Assembly (NCBI GenBank): GCA_942490995.1
Contig: CALOBG010000070.1
Coordinates: 1 to 64,000, forward strand
Source of the DNA: UBA981 sp942490995
GTDB taxonomy: Bacteria; Pseudomonadota; Gammaproteobacteria; Ga0077536
Reading direction: 5' to 3'
DNA: 64,000 bases
Notes under the pieces: generated by a model
Seen by the model: the letters and a program-made list of their open reading frames with translations, nothing else
What the model was told of the DNA's origin: nothing
Database searches by the model: none
Position numbers and translations under genes: made by a program
In this document: positions 1 through 7,793 of the stretch, piece by piece
Numbering within the stretch: the first letter of the stretch is position 1
How the letters are laid out: every line of letters starts with the position of its first letter

Positions 1-68
1 AGAACTAACCTATGAAGAGTCGGTTGAACTGTTGGACGGGTTGATGCGCAGACCCCTGCTCCAGGCTC

Positions 69-600
69 GTGCTGAGCCTCTCGATGGCGCTGTTCGGTGC
101 AAGCCCGGCCAGCGCCGCCGGACTGGATATCGGCGATCTCGCACCGCCGTTCGAACTGCAGGGCTCGGACGGCAAGGTCCACCGCCTGGCGGACTACCGC
201 GTGCCAGGCGGTGGTCGTCGCGTGGTATCCGAAAGCCTTCACCGGTGGCTGAACGGCGGAGTGCAAGTCGCTCCGTGAGAGCGGTCCTATTCTCAAGAAA
301 TTTGATGTCGCTTATTTCATGGCCAGCACGGACGATGCGGCAACCAGCAAAAAATTTGCCCGCGCGAACGATGCGGATTTCCCGATCCTGTCCGATCCCG
401 AGGCGAGCGCGGCACGTGCCTATGGCGTGTTGACCGATGCCGGCTATGCCGCACGCTGGACGTTCTATATCGATCGCGACGGCAAAATCGCCCATATCGA
501 CAAGCAGGTCCGCGCGCTCAGCGCCGGCCAGGACATCGCCACGCGGCTCGCGGCGCTGGGCGTAAAACATGAGGACCAGGCGGAGTATAACCAACGATGA
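69..600 (+). CDS. Selenocysteine-containing peroxiredoxin (AhpC/TSA/BCP type), exported, with one frameshift
   Basis: Thiol/selenol peroxidase reducing hydroperoxides. The N-terminal part (from GTG 69) reads a signal-peptide-like stretch ending ASPASAA and the redoxin start GLDIGDLAPPFELQGSDGK. From 211 the next reading frame gives VVVAWYPKAFTGG, then TGA at 250-252, then TAECKSLRESGPILKKFD and on to a stop at 600. The TGA sits exactly where BCP-type peroxiredoxins have the peroxidatic Cys (TPGCTxEAC), and a resolving-type Cys follows four residues later, so Sec insertion is the natural reading. A second anomaly is a frame change at about 201-210 (one extra or two missing bases) between DYR and the VVVAW strand. 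The start is uncertain; a charged N-terminus may lie upstream in another frame. The stop overlaps the next ATG (ATGA at 597-600), implying translational coupling. The alternative is a pseudogene, but both halves remain conserved. Confidence 0.8.
253..300 (+). promoter_or_regulatory. Candidate bacterial SECIS hairpin downstream of the TGA
   Basis: Directly after the TGA at 250-252 two hairpins can be drawn. The better one is a 5-bp stem TGAGA (276-280) with TCTCA (291-295) closing a 10-nt loop GCGGTCCTAT, about 28 nt from the TGA, with a G at the loop start and a GGTC like the E. coli fdhF SECIS loop. The other is CGGAG (257-261) with CTCCG (271-275) around a 9-nt loop, rather close to the TGA. 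Distance and loop features of the first fit the general bacterial SECIS model. The stem is short, so this is suggestive only. Confidence 0.5.
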
Positions 601-1259
601 GCGATCATTACGCCGACGCCGGCTACGGCGGCAAACACATCGGTTTCGGTAACCGGGCAGCCGTGCTGGTGGTCGATTTCCAACTCGGCTTCACCTCGCC
701 CGAGTATCCTGCCGGTCGCAGTCCACATATCCATGCCGCCGTTGAACGCACCGCGGAATTGCTCGACCACGCGCGCAGCAAAGGCGTCCCGGTGGCAGCC
801 TGCAACGTGGCCTGGAACAGCGCCGCCGACATGGGTTACTGGAAAGTTTCGTCACTCTACGACGGCAGTTTTTTCCGCGGCCACCCCTCGCTGGCGCTGG
901 ACCCGCGCATCCATGTGCCCGGCTATGATCTGAGCTTCACCAAGGCGGCGCCTTCAATCTTTTTCCAGACCCCGCTGATGCTGTTCCTGACCCGCCAGCA
1001 GATCGACACCGTGATCGTGACCGGCTGCACCACCAGCGGCTGCGTGCGTGCATCGATCAACGATGGTTTTTCCCATGGCTTCCGCGTCATCGTTCCCGAA
1101 CAATGTTGCGGCGACCAGGACGTCCAACCTCACCGCGACAACCTGCGCGACGTCGGTCGCCGTTACGCCGATGTCATGGACACCGACGACGTCATCGCCT
1201 GGCTGGACGCGCTCGGCAGCGACGGCGCGGCGCCGGCCTTGTCCGCCGTCGGCGGCTGA
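597..1259 (+). CDS. Isochorismatase-family cysteine hydrolase (N-carbamoylsarcosine amidase-like)
   Basis: Predicted cytosolic amidohydrolase of 220 aa. The family triad is visible: Asp27 in AVLVVDFQLGF, Lys116 in FTKAAPSIF and nucleophile Cys149 in GCTTSGCVRAS. The GCTTSGCVRAS form is the one seen in N-carbamoylsarcosine amidase and maleamate amidase relatives rather than in nicotinamidase, but substrate cannot be assigned. The ATG overlaps the stop of the Sec-peroxiredoxin by ATGA, so the two are probably co-translated. An alpha/beta hydrolase follows after a 69-nt gap. Co-occurrence with a peroxiredoxin may mean a degradation step that makes or suffers from peroxide, which is only an inference. 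Confidence 0.85.
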   Translation: MSDHYADAGYGGKHIGFGNRAAVLVVDFQLGFTSPEYPAGRSPHIHAAVERTAELLDHARSKGVPVAACNVAWNSAADMGYWKVSSLYDGSFFRGHPSLALDPRIHVPGYDLSFTKAAPSIFFQTPLMLFLTRQQIDTVIVTGCTTSGCVRASINDGFSHGFRVIVPEQCCGDQDVQPHRDNLRDVGRRYADVMDTDDVIAWLDALGSDGAAPALSAVGG

Positions 1260-1328
1260 ACCACCTGCCCCGGCAGCGATGCCCGCGGAACGCCGCGCTG
1301 CTCCTCCACCCAGGAACCCCAACCCAAC

Positions 1329-2132
1329 GTGCCGACCGCCACAATCAATAACCACCGTATGTATTACGAAGTCCACGGGCAGGGCGAGCCGGTGGTGTGC
1401 GCCGGCGGATGGGGTACCTTCTGTCACGGCGGCACGGTCAATCTCGCGCGCGGACTGACCGACCGTTACCAAGTATTAATCGTCGATTACCGTGGTATCG
1501 GCGAATCCGAAGACGACCTCTCGATCGCACCCAGCATCGCGCTGCACGCGGCGGATATCATCGCCCTGCTCGACCATCTCGGTTGGCGCGAAGTGCGTTT
1601 CATCGGTCTGGTCGGCATGGGCGCGTGTATCGCCCAGGAAGTCGCCCTCGCGCGTCCGGATCTGGTCCGCTGCATGGTCAATATGGGCTGCTGGATCAAG
1701 ATGGATCCGCTGCTCGAAGACCAGTTACGGATGTTCGTGACGGTGCATCGCGAAGCGGGTTTTCTCGAATTCCAGCGCCTGGTGGTGATGCTGTCGTTTC
1801 TGCCCGAGTACTACAACGACAATGCGCACAAACTGCTCGGCCCGGACGGCCCGTGGAAAGAGCTGAACGGCAGGGTCACTACCCACGCACGCCTGGTCGA
1901 AGCCTGTATTGGACACGATACCTCGACGCGCCTCGGCGGGATCACGGCGCCGGCCCTGATCGTGCATGCCGGTCAGGACCTTGTCACCGGGCCGCGCACC
2001 ACCATGCCATTACAAGCCGGTCTGCCCAATGCTACCGGCGTGATGCTGGAAGACGTCGCGCACGTCGTCGCCGGCAAGGCGCAGAAAATCCGTTTCGGCG
2101 AGATCCTGTTCGATTTCCTGGCCGCGCACTGA
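1329..2132 (+). CDS. Alpha/beta-hydrolase fold protein lacking the nucleophile serine
   Basis: A 267-aa alpha/beta-hydrolase fold protein. Oxyanion-side, acid and base elements are present: Asp217 in VHAGQDLVTG and His245 in EDVAHVV. The nucleophile elbow, normally G-x-S-x-G, reads GLVGMGACIAQE, so by alignment to the GHSMGG pattern the serine position is Gly96 (codon GGC 1614-1616). The protein may be catalytically inactive in the usual esterase sense, may use another mechanism, or AGC may have been miscalled as GGC. It is the third gene of the operon starting at 69 and is followed 46 nt later by a DUF427 gene. Confidence 0.8.
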   Translation: MPTATINNHRMYYEVHGQGEPVVCAGGWGTFCHGGTVNLARGLTDRYQVLIVDYRGIGESEDDLSIAPSIALHAADIIALLDHLGWREVRFIGLVGMGACIAQEVALARPDLVRCMVNMGCWIKMDPLLEDQLRMFVTVHREAGFLEFQRLVVMLSFLPEYYNDNAHKLLGPDGPWKELNGRVTTHARLVEACIGHDTSTRLGGITAPALIVHAGQDLVTGPRTTMPLQAGLPNATGVMLEDVAHVVAGKAQKIRFGEILFDFLAAH

Positions 2133-2178
2133 AGCCAGCCCCGGCCCCGTTCGAACCCATACCAAGGAGCCCACCGCC

Positions 2179-2598
2179 ATGAATCCACTGCCGCAGGACG
2201 TTACCCTGGTTAAAAACGCGATCCACAATCCCGCCGACGCCCGCCACTTCATGCGTATCACCACCGCCGAGCAGCTCGTGACGGTGCGCTGTGGCGGCCT
2301 CGAAATCGCCCGCAGCACGGCGGCGCTGAAGGTCAAGGAAGTCGGCTACGACATTTACGACGCGGTATTTTATTTCCCGCGCGTCGATGTCGAGATGTCG
2401 AGGCTGGAGAAAACGCCCCGTACGACGCACTGCCCGCTCAAGGGTGATACCGAGTATTTCGATTTGCTCGATACCCAGGGTCGGGTCGAAAGCATCGCCT
2501 GGTCGTACCACCGCACCATCGACGTCGCCGCGGCGCTGAAGGACTACATCAGCTTCGATACACGCCTGGTCGAAATCGTCACGCACCGCGCGGGCTGA
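2179..2598 (+). CDS. DUF427 domain protein
   Basis: A small 139-aa protein recognised by the DUF427 signature around TTHCPLKGDTEYFD and the later SIAWSYHRT segment; the family is a small beta-rich fold of unknown biochemical role. The start ATG is preceded by AAGGAG at 2163-2168, a good ribosome binding site. It ends the plus-strand operon (peroxiredoxin, cysteine hydrolase, alpha/beta hydrolase, DUF427) and converges on the MATE gene, whose stop is only 26 nt away. No signal peptide or membrane segment is visible. Confidence 0.8.
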   Translation: MNPLPQDVTLVKNAIHNPADARHFMRITTAEQLVTVRCGGLEIARSTAALKVKEVGYDIYDAVFYFPRVDVEMSRLEKTPRTTHCPLKGDTEYFDLLDTQGRVESIAWSYHRTIDVAAALKDYISFDTRLVEIVTHRAG

Positions 2599-2624
2599 AC
2601 CGGGACGACCGCCACGACGGATAC

Positions 2625-4022
2625 TCACCGCACCAGGTGATGCTCGTCGAGCAGGGTTGCGTCGCTGATCTGCGCCTGGCGCAGACGACGGCTGATGTGG
2701 GTGAAACGCAGCAGCAGGAATACCCCCGCGGTGCACAGCGCCGTGGTCAGCCCGATCCAGATCCCGAACGCGCCGTAGTCGAACGTGATGCCGAGCACGC
2801 AGGCAAGCGTGAAGCCGATCCCCCAGTAGTTGAGCGCATTGATCAGCAACGGTACGCGGGTGTCTTTCAGGCCGCGTAACGCAAACGCCGCGGCAACCTG
2901 GAAACCGTCGCCGAGCTGCAGCACCGCGGCAATGCGAAACAGCTGCCGCGCCAGCTCGGCGATAGCCGGATCACGGGTATAAGCATGGGTCACGAAATCC
3001 GCGAACAGCCATGTGGTGGTCGCCGAAACGGCGGCCACGGCGGTGCACAGCGCGATACCGGTATAACCGATGCGCGCCGCGCCGTCGGCGTCCAGGCGAC
3101 CTACCGCATGACCGACACAGACCGTCAGCGCCATCGCGAGGCCGAGCGGCACCATGAACACGAGACCACAATAGTTGAGCACGATCTGGTGCGCGGCCAC
3201 CGCCGTCGTGCCGAGGGCCGCCATCATCAATGCGACGGTGGTAAACAGGCCCGACTGCAGGAACAACGACAAACCGATGGGCAGTCCTAGCACCACCAGC
3301 CGCGTCAGCGCCTTGCGGTTGGGGCGTTCGAGTGCGCGCCACAGATCGAAGCCGCGATAGTTCGCCGAGCGCGTGGTATACAGCGCAAGCATCGCGAACA
3401 TGATCCAGAAACTGATCGCATTGCCGAGCCCGCAACCGACCGCCCCTAATGGTTCGGCGCCGAATCGCCCGAACATGAAGGTAAAGTTAAGGCCGATATT
3501 GATTGGCAGCGCAATCCCCATCACCACCATGATCGGCACCGTGCGACCGACCCCTTCGCTCATCTGCTTGAGCGCGTGATAGCCAAAGGCCGGGATCACA
3601 CCCCAACTCAGCGCGTCGAGGTAACCCTGCGCCTGGGCGCTGACAATCGCATCGATACCCATCATCAGCAGCAACGGCTCTACCGCGCGCATTGCGGCGA
3701 TGACCACCGCGCTGACCAGCGCCGCGAGCCAGAAACCCTGCCGCGTGTCGTACCCGATTGCGCGCAGACGTCCGGCGCCGAAATGCTGCGCTACCGTCGG
3801 ACCCAGGGCCATCACGGTGCCCAGGCCAAGGAGGAATACCGCGATCCAGACCCCTGAACCGATCGCCACCGCGGCCAGCGTGGTGGCGCCCAGCGTCGAC
3901 GCCATCAGGGTATCGGCAACGTTGACACCAATGCTCGAGACGTTGTTGATGATCAGCGGCAGGCCGAGCCGCGCGATGGTGGCGAGATCCGACCACAGCC
4001 TGCGTGGCGCGCTCATCTGCAT
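2625..4022 (-). CDS. MATE family multidrug efflux transporter (NorM-like)
   Basis: Inner-membrane cation-coupled drug exporter of about 465 aa, the usual MATE length, with twelve hydrophobic helices in two repeats (one begins LPLIINNVSSIGVNVADTLM, the matching half LPIGLSLFLQSGLFTTVALM). The start is set at ATG 4022; a TTG upstream and an ATG two codons downstream are alternatives and no strong ribosome binding site decides. It lies downstream of the yej/fad genes on the same strand with a gap of about 60 nt and could be the last gene of that transcript. Substrate is unknown. Confidence 0.9.
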   Translation of the reverse strand: MQMSAPRRLWSDLATIARLGLPLIINNVSSIGVNVADTLMASTLGATTLAAVAIGSGVWIAVFLLGLGTVMALGPTVAQHFGAGRLRAIGYDTRQGFWLAALVSAVVIAAMRAVEPLLLMMGIDAIVSAQAQGYLDALSWGVIPAFGYHALKQMSEGVGRTVPIMVVMGIALPINIGLNFTFMFGRFGAEPLGAVGCGLGNAISFWIMFAMLALYTTRSANYRGFDLWRALERPNRKALTRLVVLGLPIGLSLFLQSGLFTTVALMMAALGTTAVAAHQIVLNYCGLVFMVPLGLAMALTVCVGHAVGRLDADGAARIGYTGIALCTAVAAVSATTTWLFADFVTHAYTRDPAIAELARQLFRIAAVLQLGDGFQVAAAFALRGLKDTRVPLLINALNYWGIGFTLACVLGITFDYGAFGIWIGLTTALCTAGVFLLLRFTHISRRLRQAQISDATLLDEHHLVR

Positions 4023-4082
4023 GTGATGCGCAGCGACGCGCAAGGCGCGACATCGCGCGCACTGGCGAACGACGACACGCGG

Positions 4083-5711
4083 TCAGGCCGCGCGTTCGAT
4101 AGTCGGCACCGCCGCGAGCAGGGCGCGCGTATAGTCGTGCTGGGGATGGTGCAGGACCTGGTCGACCTCACCGTATTCGACGATACGGCCCTGGTACATG
4201 ACCGCGACCCGGTGAGCGAGGTAAGCAACGACGCCGATATTGTGGGTCACGAACAGGTAGGTCAGTCCGAGGCGCTCCTGCAGATCGCGCAGCAGTTCCA
4301 GGATCTGCGCCTGCACCGATACGTCGAGCGCGCTGGTTGGTTCATCACAGACGATCAGCTGCGGATCCACCGCCAGCGCACGGGCGATACAGATACGCTG
4401 GCGCTGACCGCCGGAAAACTCGTGCGGATAGCGCAGCACATGCTCGGCTTCGAGTCCGACCTGTTCCATCAGTTCAGCTACCCGGCGCTCGCGCTCGGCG
4501 CGCGAGGCGCCGATATTTTGCGCGATCATCCCTTCGGTAATGATGTCGCGCACGGTCATGCGCGGATTCATCGACGAATACGGATCCTGAAATACGATCT
4601 GCAGATCCGAGCGGTAGCCGCGCAAAGTTGCGGCGGAGACGCCGGCCAGATCCGTGTCCCGGAACCGCACCTCGCCGCCAGCAAGCGGGGTCAGGCGCAG
4701 AATGCCTTTGCCCATGGTGGTCTTGCCCGAACCCGACTCACCGACCACCGCCAGGGTGCGCCCGCTCTCAACCTCGAGATTGATGCCGTCAACGGCTTTG
4801 ACATGGCCGACGGTGCGTCTGAAAACGCCGCGCTTGATCGGGAACCAGACCTTCAGATCACTCACCGAGAGGATCGTTTCGCCACCGCCCGGCTGCGGTG
4901 CGTGGCCCTCGCGGATGCGCTTTTCCCAACTCGGCAGTGCGTCGAACAGTTGTTTCGAATAGGCGTGCTGCGGATTGCCGTAGAACGCATCGCGGCTGCC
5001 CTGCTCGACCACCATGCCGTGCTTCATGACCACCACGCGATCGGCAACCTGGTGCGCGACGGCGAGGTCATGGGTGATGAACAGGATACCCATATCGCGT
5101 TCGCGCTGGATCGACTTGATCAGATCCAGGACCTGCGCCTGGATGGTGACGTCCAGCGCCGTGGTCGGCTCATCGGCGATCAGAACCTTGGGGTCGCCGG
5201 ACAGCGCCATGGCGATCATGACGCGTTGTTTCATACCGCCGGAAAACTGGTGCGGGTATTCGTGCATACGCCGCCCGGCATCGTCGATACCGACCGCGTC
5301 GAGCAGCTTCGCCACCTCATCGAGCTGCGCCGCCCCGCGCAGCCCCTTGTGCCGGGCCAGGGATTCGCCGATCTGCGCGGCGATGGTCATGACCGGGTTG
5401 AGCGACGACTGTGGTTCCTGAAAAATCATGCCGATGGCGGCGCCGCGGATATCGCGCATGCGCTGCTCGGGAAGCAGAAAGAGGTTTTCGCCGGCCAGTT
5501 TGACGGCGCCGCGTTCGATGCGCGCCGCGGTCGGCAGCAGCCGCGCGATAGCCAGCGCGCTGAGCGACTTGCCGCTGCCCGATTCGCCGACCAGAACCAC
5601 GGTTTCCCCGGCCTCCAGATTGAAGCTGACGCCATCGACGGCGCGCACCAGCGCGTCGCCACGCCCGAAGTGTATGGCCAGGTCCTCGACCGCTATCAAT
5701 GATTCAGACAT
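4083..5711 (-). CDS. yejF: Peptide ABC transporter ATP-binding protein with two ATPase domains (YejF-like)
   Basis: Cytoplasmic ATPase of 542 aa carrying two complete ABC cassettes: Walker A GESGSGKS then signature FSGGMKQR in the N-terminal half, and Walker A GESGSGKT then FSGGQRQR in the C-terminal half. Each half ends in the dipeptide/oligopeptide C-terminal extension with conserved Cys-poor linker, and the tandem arrangement is typical of YejF/GsiA-type importers. Partners are the permeases at 9139-11525 and the binding protein at 11522-13687, from which this gene is separated by two beta-oxidation genes on the same strand. Confidence 0.9.
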   Translation of the reverse strand: MSESLIAVEDLAIHFGRGDALVRAVDGVSFNLEAGETVVLVGESGSGKSLSALAIARLLPTAARIERGAVKLAGENLFLLPEQRMRDIRGAAIGMIFQEPQSSLNPVMTIAAQIGESLARHKGLRGAAQLDEVAKLLDAVGIDDAGRRMHEYPHQFSGGMKQRVMIAMALSGDPKVLIADEPTTALDVTIQAQVLDLIKSIQRERDMGILFITHDLAVAHQVADRVVVMKHGMVVEQGSRDAFYGNPQHAYSKQLFDALPSWEKRIREGHAPQPGGGETILSVSDLKVWFPIKRGVFRRTVGHVKAVDGINLEVESGRTLAVVGESGSGKTTMGKGILRLTPLAGGEVRFRDTDLAGVSAATLRGYRSDLQIVFQDPYSSMNPRMTVRDIITEGMIAQNIGASRAERERRVAELMEQVGLEAEHVLRYPHEFSGGQRQRICIARALAVDPQLIVCDEPTSALDVSVQAQILELLRDLQERLGLTYLFVTHNIGVVAYLAHRVAVMYQGRIVEYGEVDQVLHHPQHDYTRALLAAVPTIERAA

Positions 5712-5729
5712 AGTTGTGGTGCCTGCCGT

Positions 5730-7793
5730 TCAGCCGAGCTGCTGCCATCCGGACGCCGGGCTGAAGCGTTCGCCGTGGCGCGATTCGAGCTGTTTGAGTC
5801 GAGTAATGATTTCTTCGACGCCGCGGTCGCGCGCGTAGTGGATAGGTCCGCCGCGAAACGGCGCGAAACCGGTTCCGAACACCATGCCAACGTCGATCAG
5901 ATCGGCATCCGCGACGATCCCTTCACTGAGGCAGCTCACCGCTTCGTTGAGCATGCGCAGGATCATCCGGTCGCGGATGTCGGTAGCCGGCATCGGTTGA
6001 CCGTCGGCTTTGCGTTTGACCGCCTTGCCCTTGGTATAGTCGTAGAAACCGCTGCCGGTCTTGCGTCCGAGGTGTTTGCCGCCGACCTTGCGCCGCAGGA
6101 TTGCCGGCACCTCGCCGCCAAATGCGCTGGCCAGGATCTCACCGACATGCAGGCAGATATCGAGACCGACGGTATCGGCCAGCGCCAGCGGCCCCATCGG
6201 CATGCCGAAGTTTGTCGCAACCGTATCGATAGTCTCAGCGGCAACGCCTTCTTCGAGCATCACCATCGCTTCCTGCAGATAGGGTGACAGGACCCGGTTG
6301 ATCAGGAACCCGGGCGCGCTCAGGGCCGGCAGCGGCAGGCGATCGATGGCGGTGGTAAACGCCGCCGCGGCCGCGGCCACTGTCGCGTCGGTGTCCGCGG
6401 CGGCAATAACCTCGACCAGCTGCATCTGGGCCACGGGATTGAAGAAATGGATCCCGACCAGGCGCTGCGGTGCGGACAGTGCCGTGGCGATGTCGGCAAG
6501 CTGGATACTCGAGGTGTTCGTTGCCAGCAGCGCGTCGGCGCGGGCTTCGCGTTCGATGTCGGTGAACAGCGCGCGCTTGGCCTCGACGTCCTCGACGATC
6601 GCCTCGATAACAACATCGGCGCGAGCCAGACCGTCGCCGGCAAAGTCGGCAACCAGGCGGTCACTGGCGGCGAGGCGCTCGTAGGGATCGCGCACCCGGC
6701 GCGCGAACAGTTTCGCCGCCCGCTGCATGGCCGGCGCCAGGTATTTCGGCGCGCGGTCCTGCAGCGTGACGTGCATGCCGCGTAGCGCGCACCAGGCAGC
6801 AATATCCCCGCCCATGGTGCCGGCGCCGATGACGTGCACGCGACGCGGCGCTTCGGCCGCCGCGGCGCCGTAACTTTTCAGGCGCTCCTGTAATTTGAAC
6901 AGTCGCACCAGGTTCTGGCTCGAAGGCGTGACCAGCAGGCGCGCAATGGAACGTGCTTCGGCGCGGTACATCGCCGCGCGATCGCCGCCGTGTTCGCGCC
7001 ACAGTTCGAGCAGCGCGTAAGGCGCCGGGTAATGCTGTTCCGGGGCGCGTTTCGCCACCACTCGACGCGTTACCAGCGCCACCAGCGGCCGGGCCAGGAA
7101 GTTCGAGGCGGCGCGCAGGTGCCAGGCCGGACGGCGGCGCGGCTGGCTGGTGGTCGCGAAGTGGCGCGCGGCGGCGTCGAGATGTCGGGTCGGCACCGCG
7201 CGGTCGACGAGGCCGAGGCGCCTGGCCTGCCGCGCGCTCACCGCGCGTCCCGTCAGCATCAGGTCGAGCGCCGCTACCGCGCCGCAATCGCGCACCGAAC
7301 GTACCGTACCGCCAAAGCCCGGATGGATACCGAGCAGGATCTCGGGAAACCCCAGGCGCGTCGCGGATTCATCGGCGGCAACGATATGCCGGCAGGCCAG
7401 GGCCAGTTCCAAACCGCCGCCGAGGCAGAAGCCATGAACCCGCGCAACGGTCGGGAAAGCGAGTTTTTCAAGGCGTTCGAACAGGCGATGGACCTCGTCG
7501 ATGCGCGTCGCGGTTTCGTCGGGCTCGGTCATCTGATCGAACTCGCGAATATCGGCACCGGCGGCAAAGCCGTTGTCTTTCAGCGAATGGAGCACCAGGC
7601 CGCGCGGCCGCTCGGCGATGACGATATCCAGCGCGCTGGCGAATTCGCGCAGGACTTCGCCGGACAAGGTGTTGGTGCCGGCCTCGGCGCAATCCAGTCC
7701 CAGCCACAGCACGTGCTGTCCGTCGCGCTCGAGTACCCAGTTGCGGTGGCCTTCCAGCGGCACCGCGGTCATCGCCCGTGAGCTGTCAGTCAT
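5730..7793 (-). CDS. Bifunctional enoyl-CoA hydratase / 3-hydroxyacyl-CoA dehydrogenase (FadB/FadJ-like)
   Basis: Multifunctional beta-oxidation alpha subunit of 687 aa. The N-terminal crotonase domain has the catalytic glutamate segments GGGLELALACRH and LGFPEILLGIHPGFGG. The middle has a Rossmann dinucleotide motif HVIGAGTMGGDIAAW, followed by the hydroxyacyl-CoA dehydrogenase signature near GIHFFNPVAQMQLVEV and the C-terminal repeats (KTGSGFYDY). Its start overlaps the thiolase stop by ATGA (7790-7793), so the two make one translationally coupled FadB-FadA type complex. Placement inside a peptide-importer gene set is unusual. Confidence 0.92.
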   Translation of the reverse strand: MTDSSRAMTAVPLEGHRNWVLERDGQHVLWLGLDCAEAGTNTLSGEVLREFASALDIVIAERPRGLVLHSLKDNGFAAGADIREFDQMTEPDETATRIDEVHRLFERLEKLAFPTVARVHGFCLGGGLELALACRHIVAADESATRLGFPEILLGIHPGFGGTVRSVRDCGAVAALDLMLTGRAVSARQARRLGLVDRAVPTRHLDAAARHFATTSQPRRRPAWHLRAASNFLARPLVALVTRRVVAKRAPEQHYPAPYALLELWREHGGDRAAMYRAEARSIARLLVTPSSQNLVRLFKLQERLKSYGAAAAEAPRRVHVIGAGTMGGDIAAWCALRGMHVTLQDRAPKYLAPAMQRAAKLFARRVRDPYERLAASDRLVADFAGDGLARADVVIEAIVEDVEAKRALFTDIEREARADALLATNTSSIQLADIATALSAPQRLVGIHFFNPVAQMQLVEVIAAADTDATVAAAAAAFTTAIDRLPLPALSAPGFLINRVLSPYLQEAMVMLEEGVAAETIDTVATNFGMPMGPLALADTVGLDICLHVGEILASAFGGEVPAILRRKVGGKHLGRKTGSGFYDYTKGKAVKRKADGQPMPATDIRDRMILRMLNEAVSCLSEGIVADADLIDVGMVFGTGFAPFRGGPIHYARDRGVEEIITRLKQLESRHGERFSPASGWQQLG

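Noticed and set aside
12..44. ATG at 12 in frame with 69, with TGA at 42-44, as a longer Sec-protein start with two Sec
   Set aside because: The residues it would add are not signal-peptide-like and no second Sec site is known for this family.
4023..5702. 559-aa open frame on the plus strand opposite the ABC ATPase gene
   Set aside because: It is antisense to a gene with two full ABC cassettes; long antisense frames are expected at high GC and the protein has low-complexity His/Arg-rich character.
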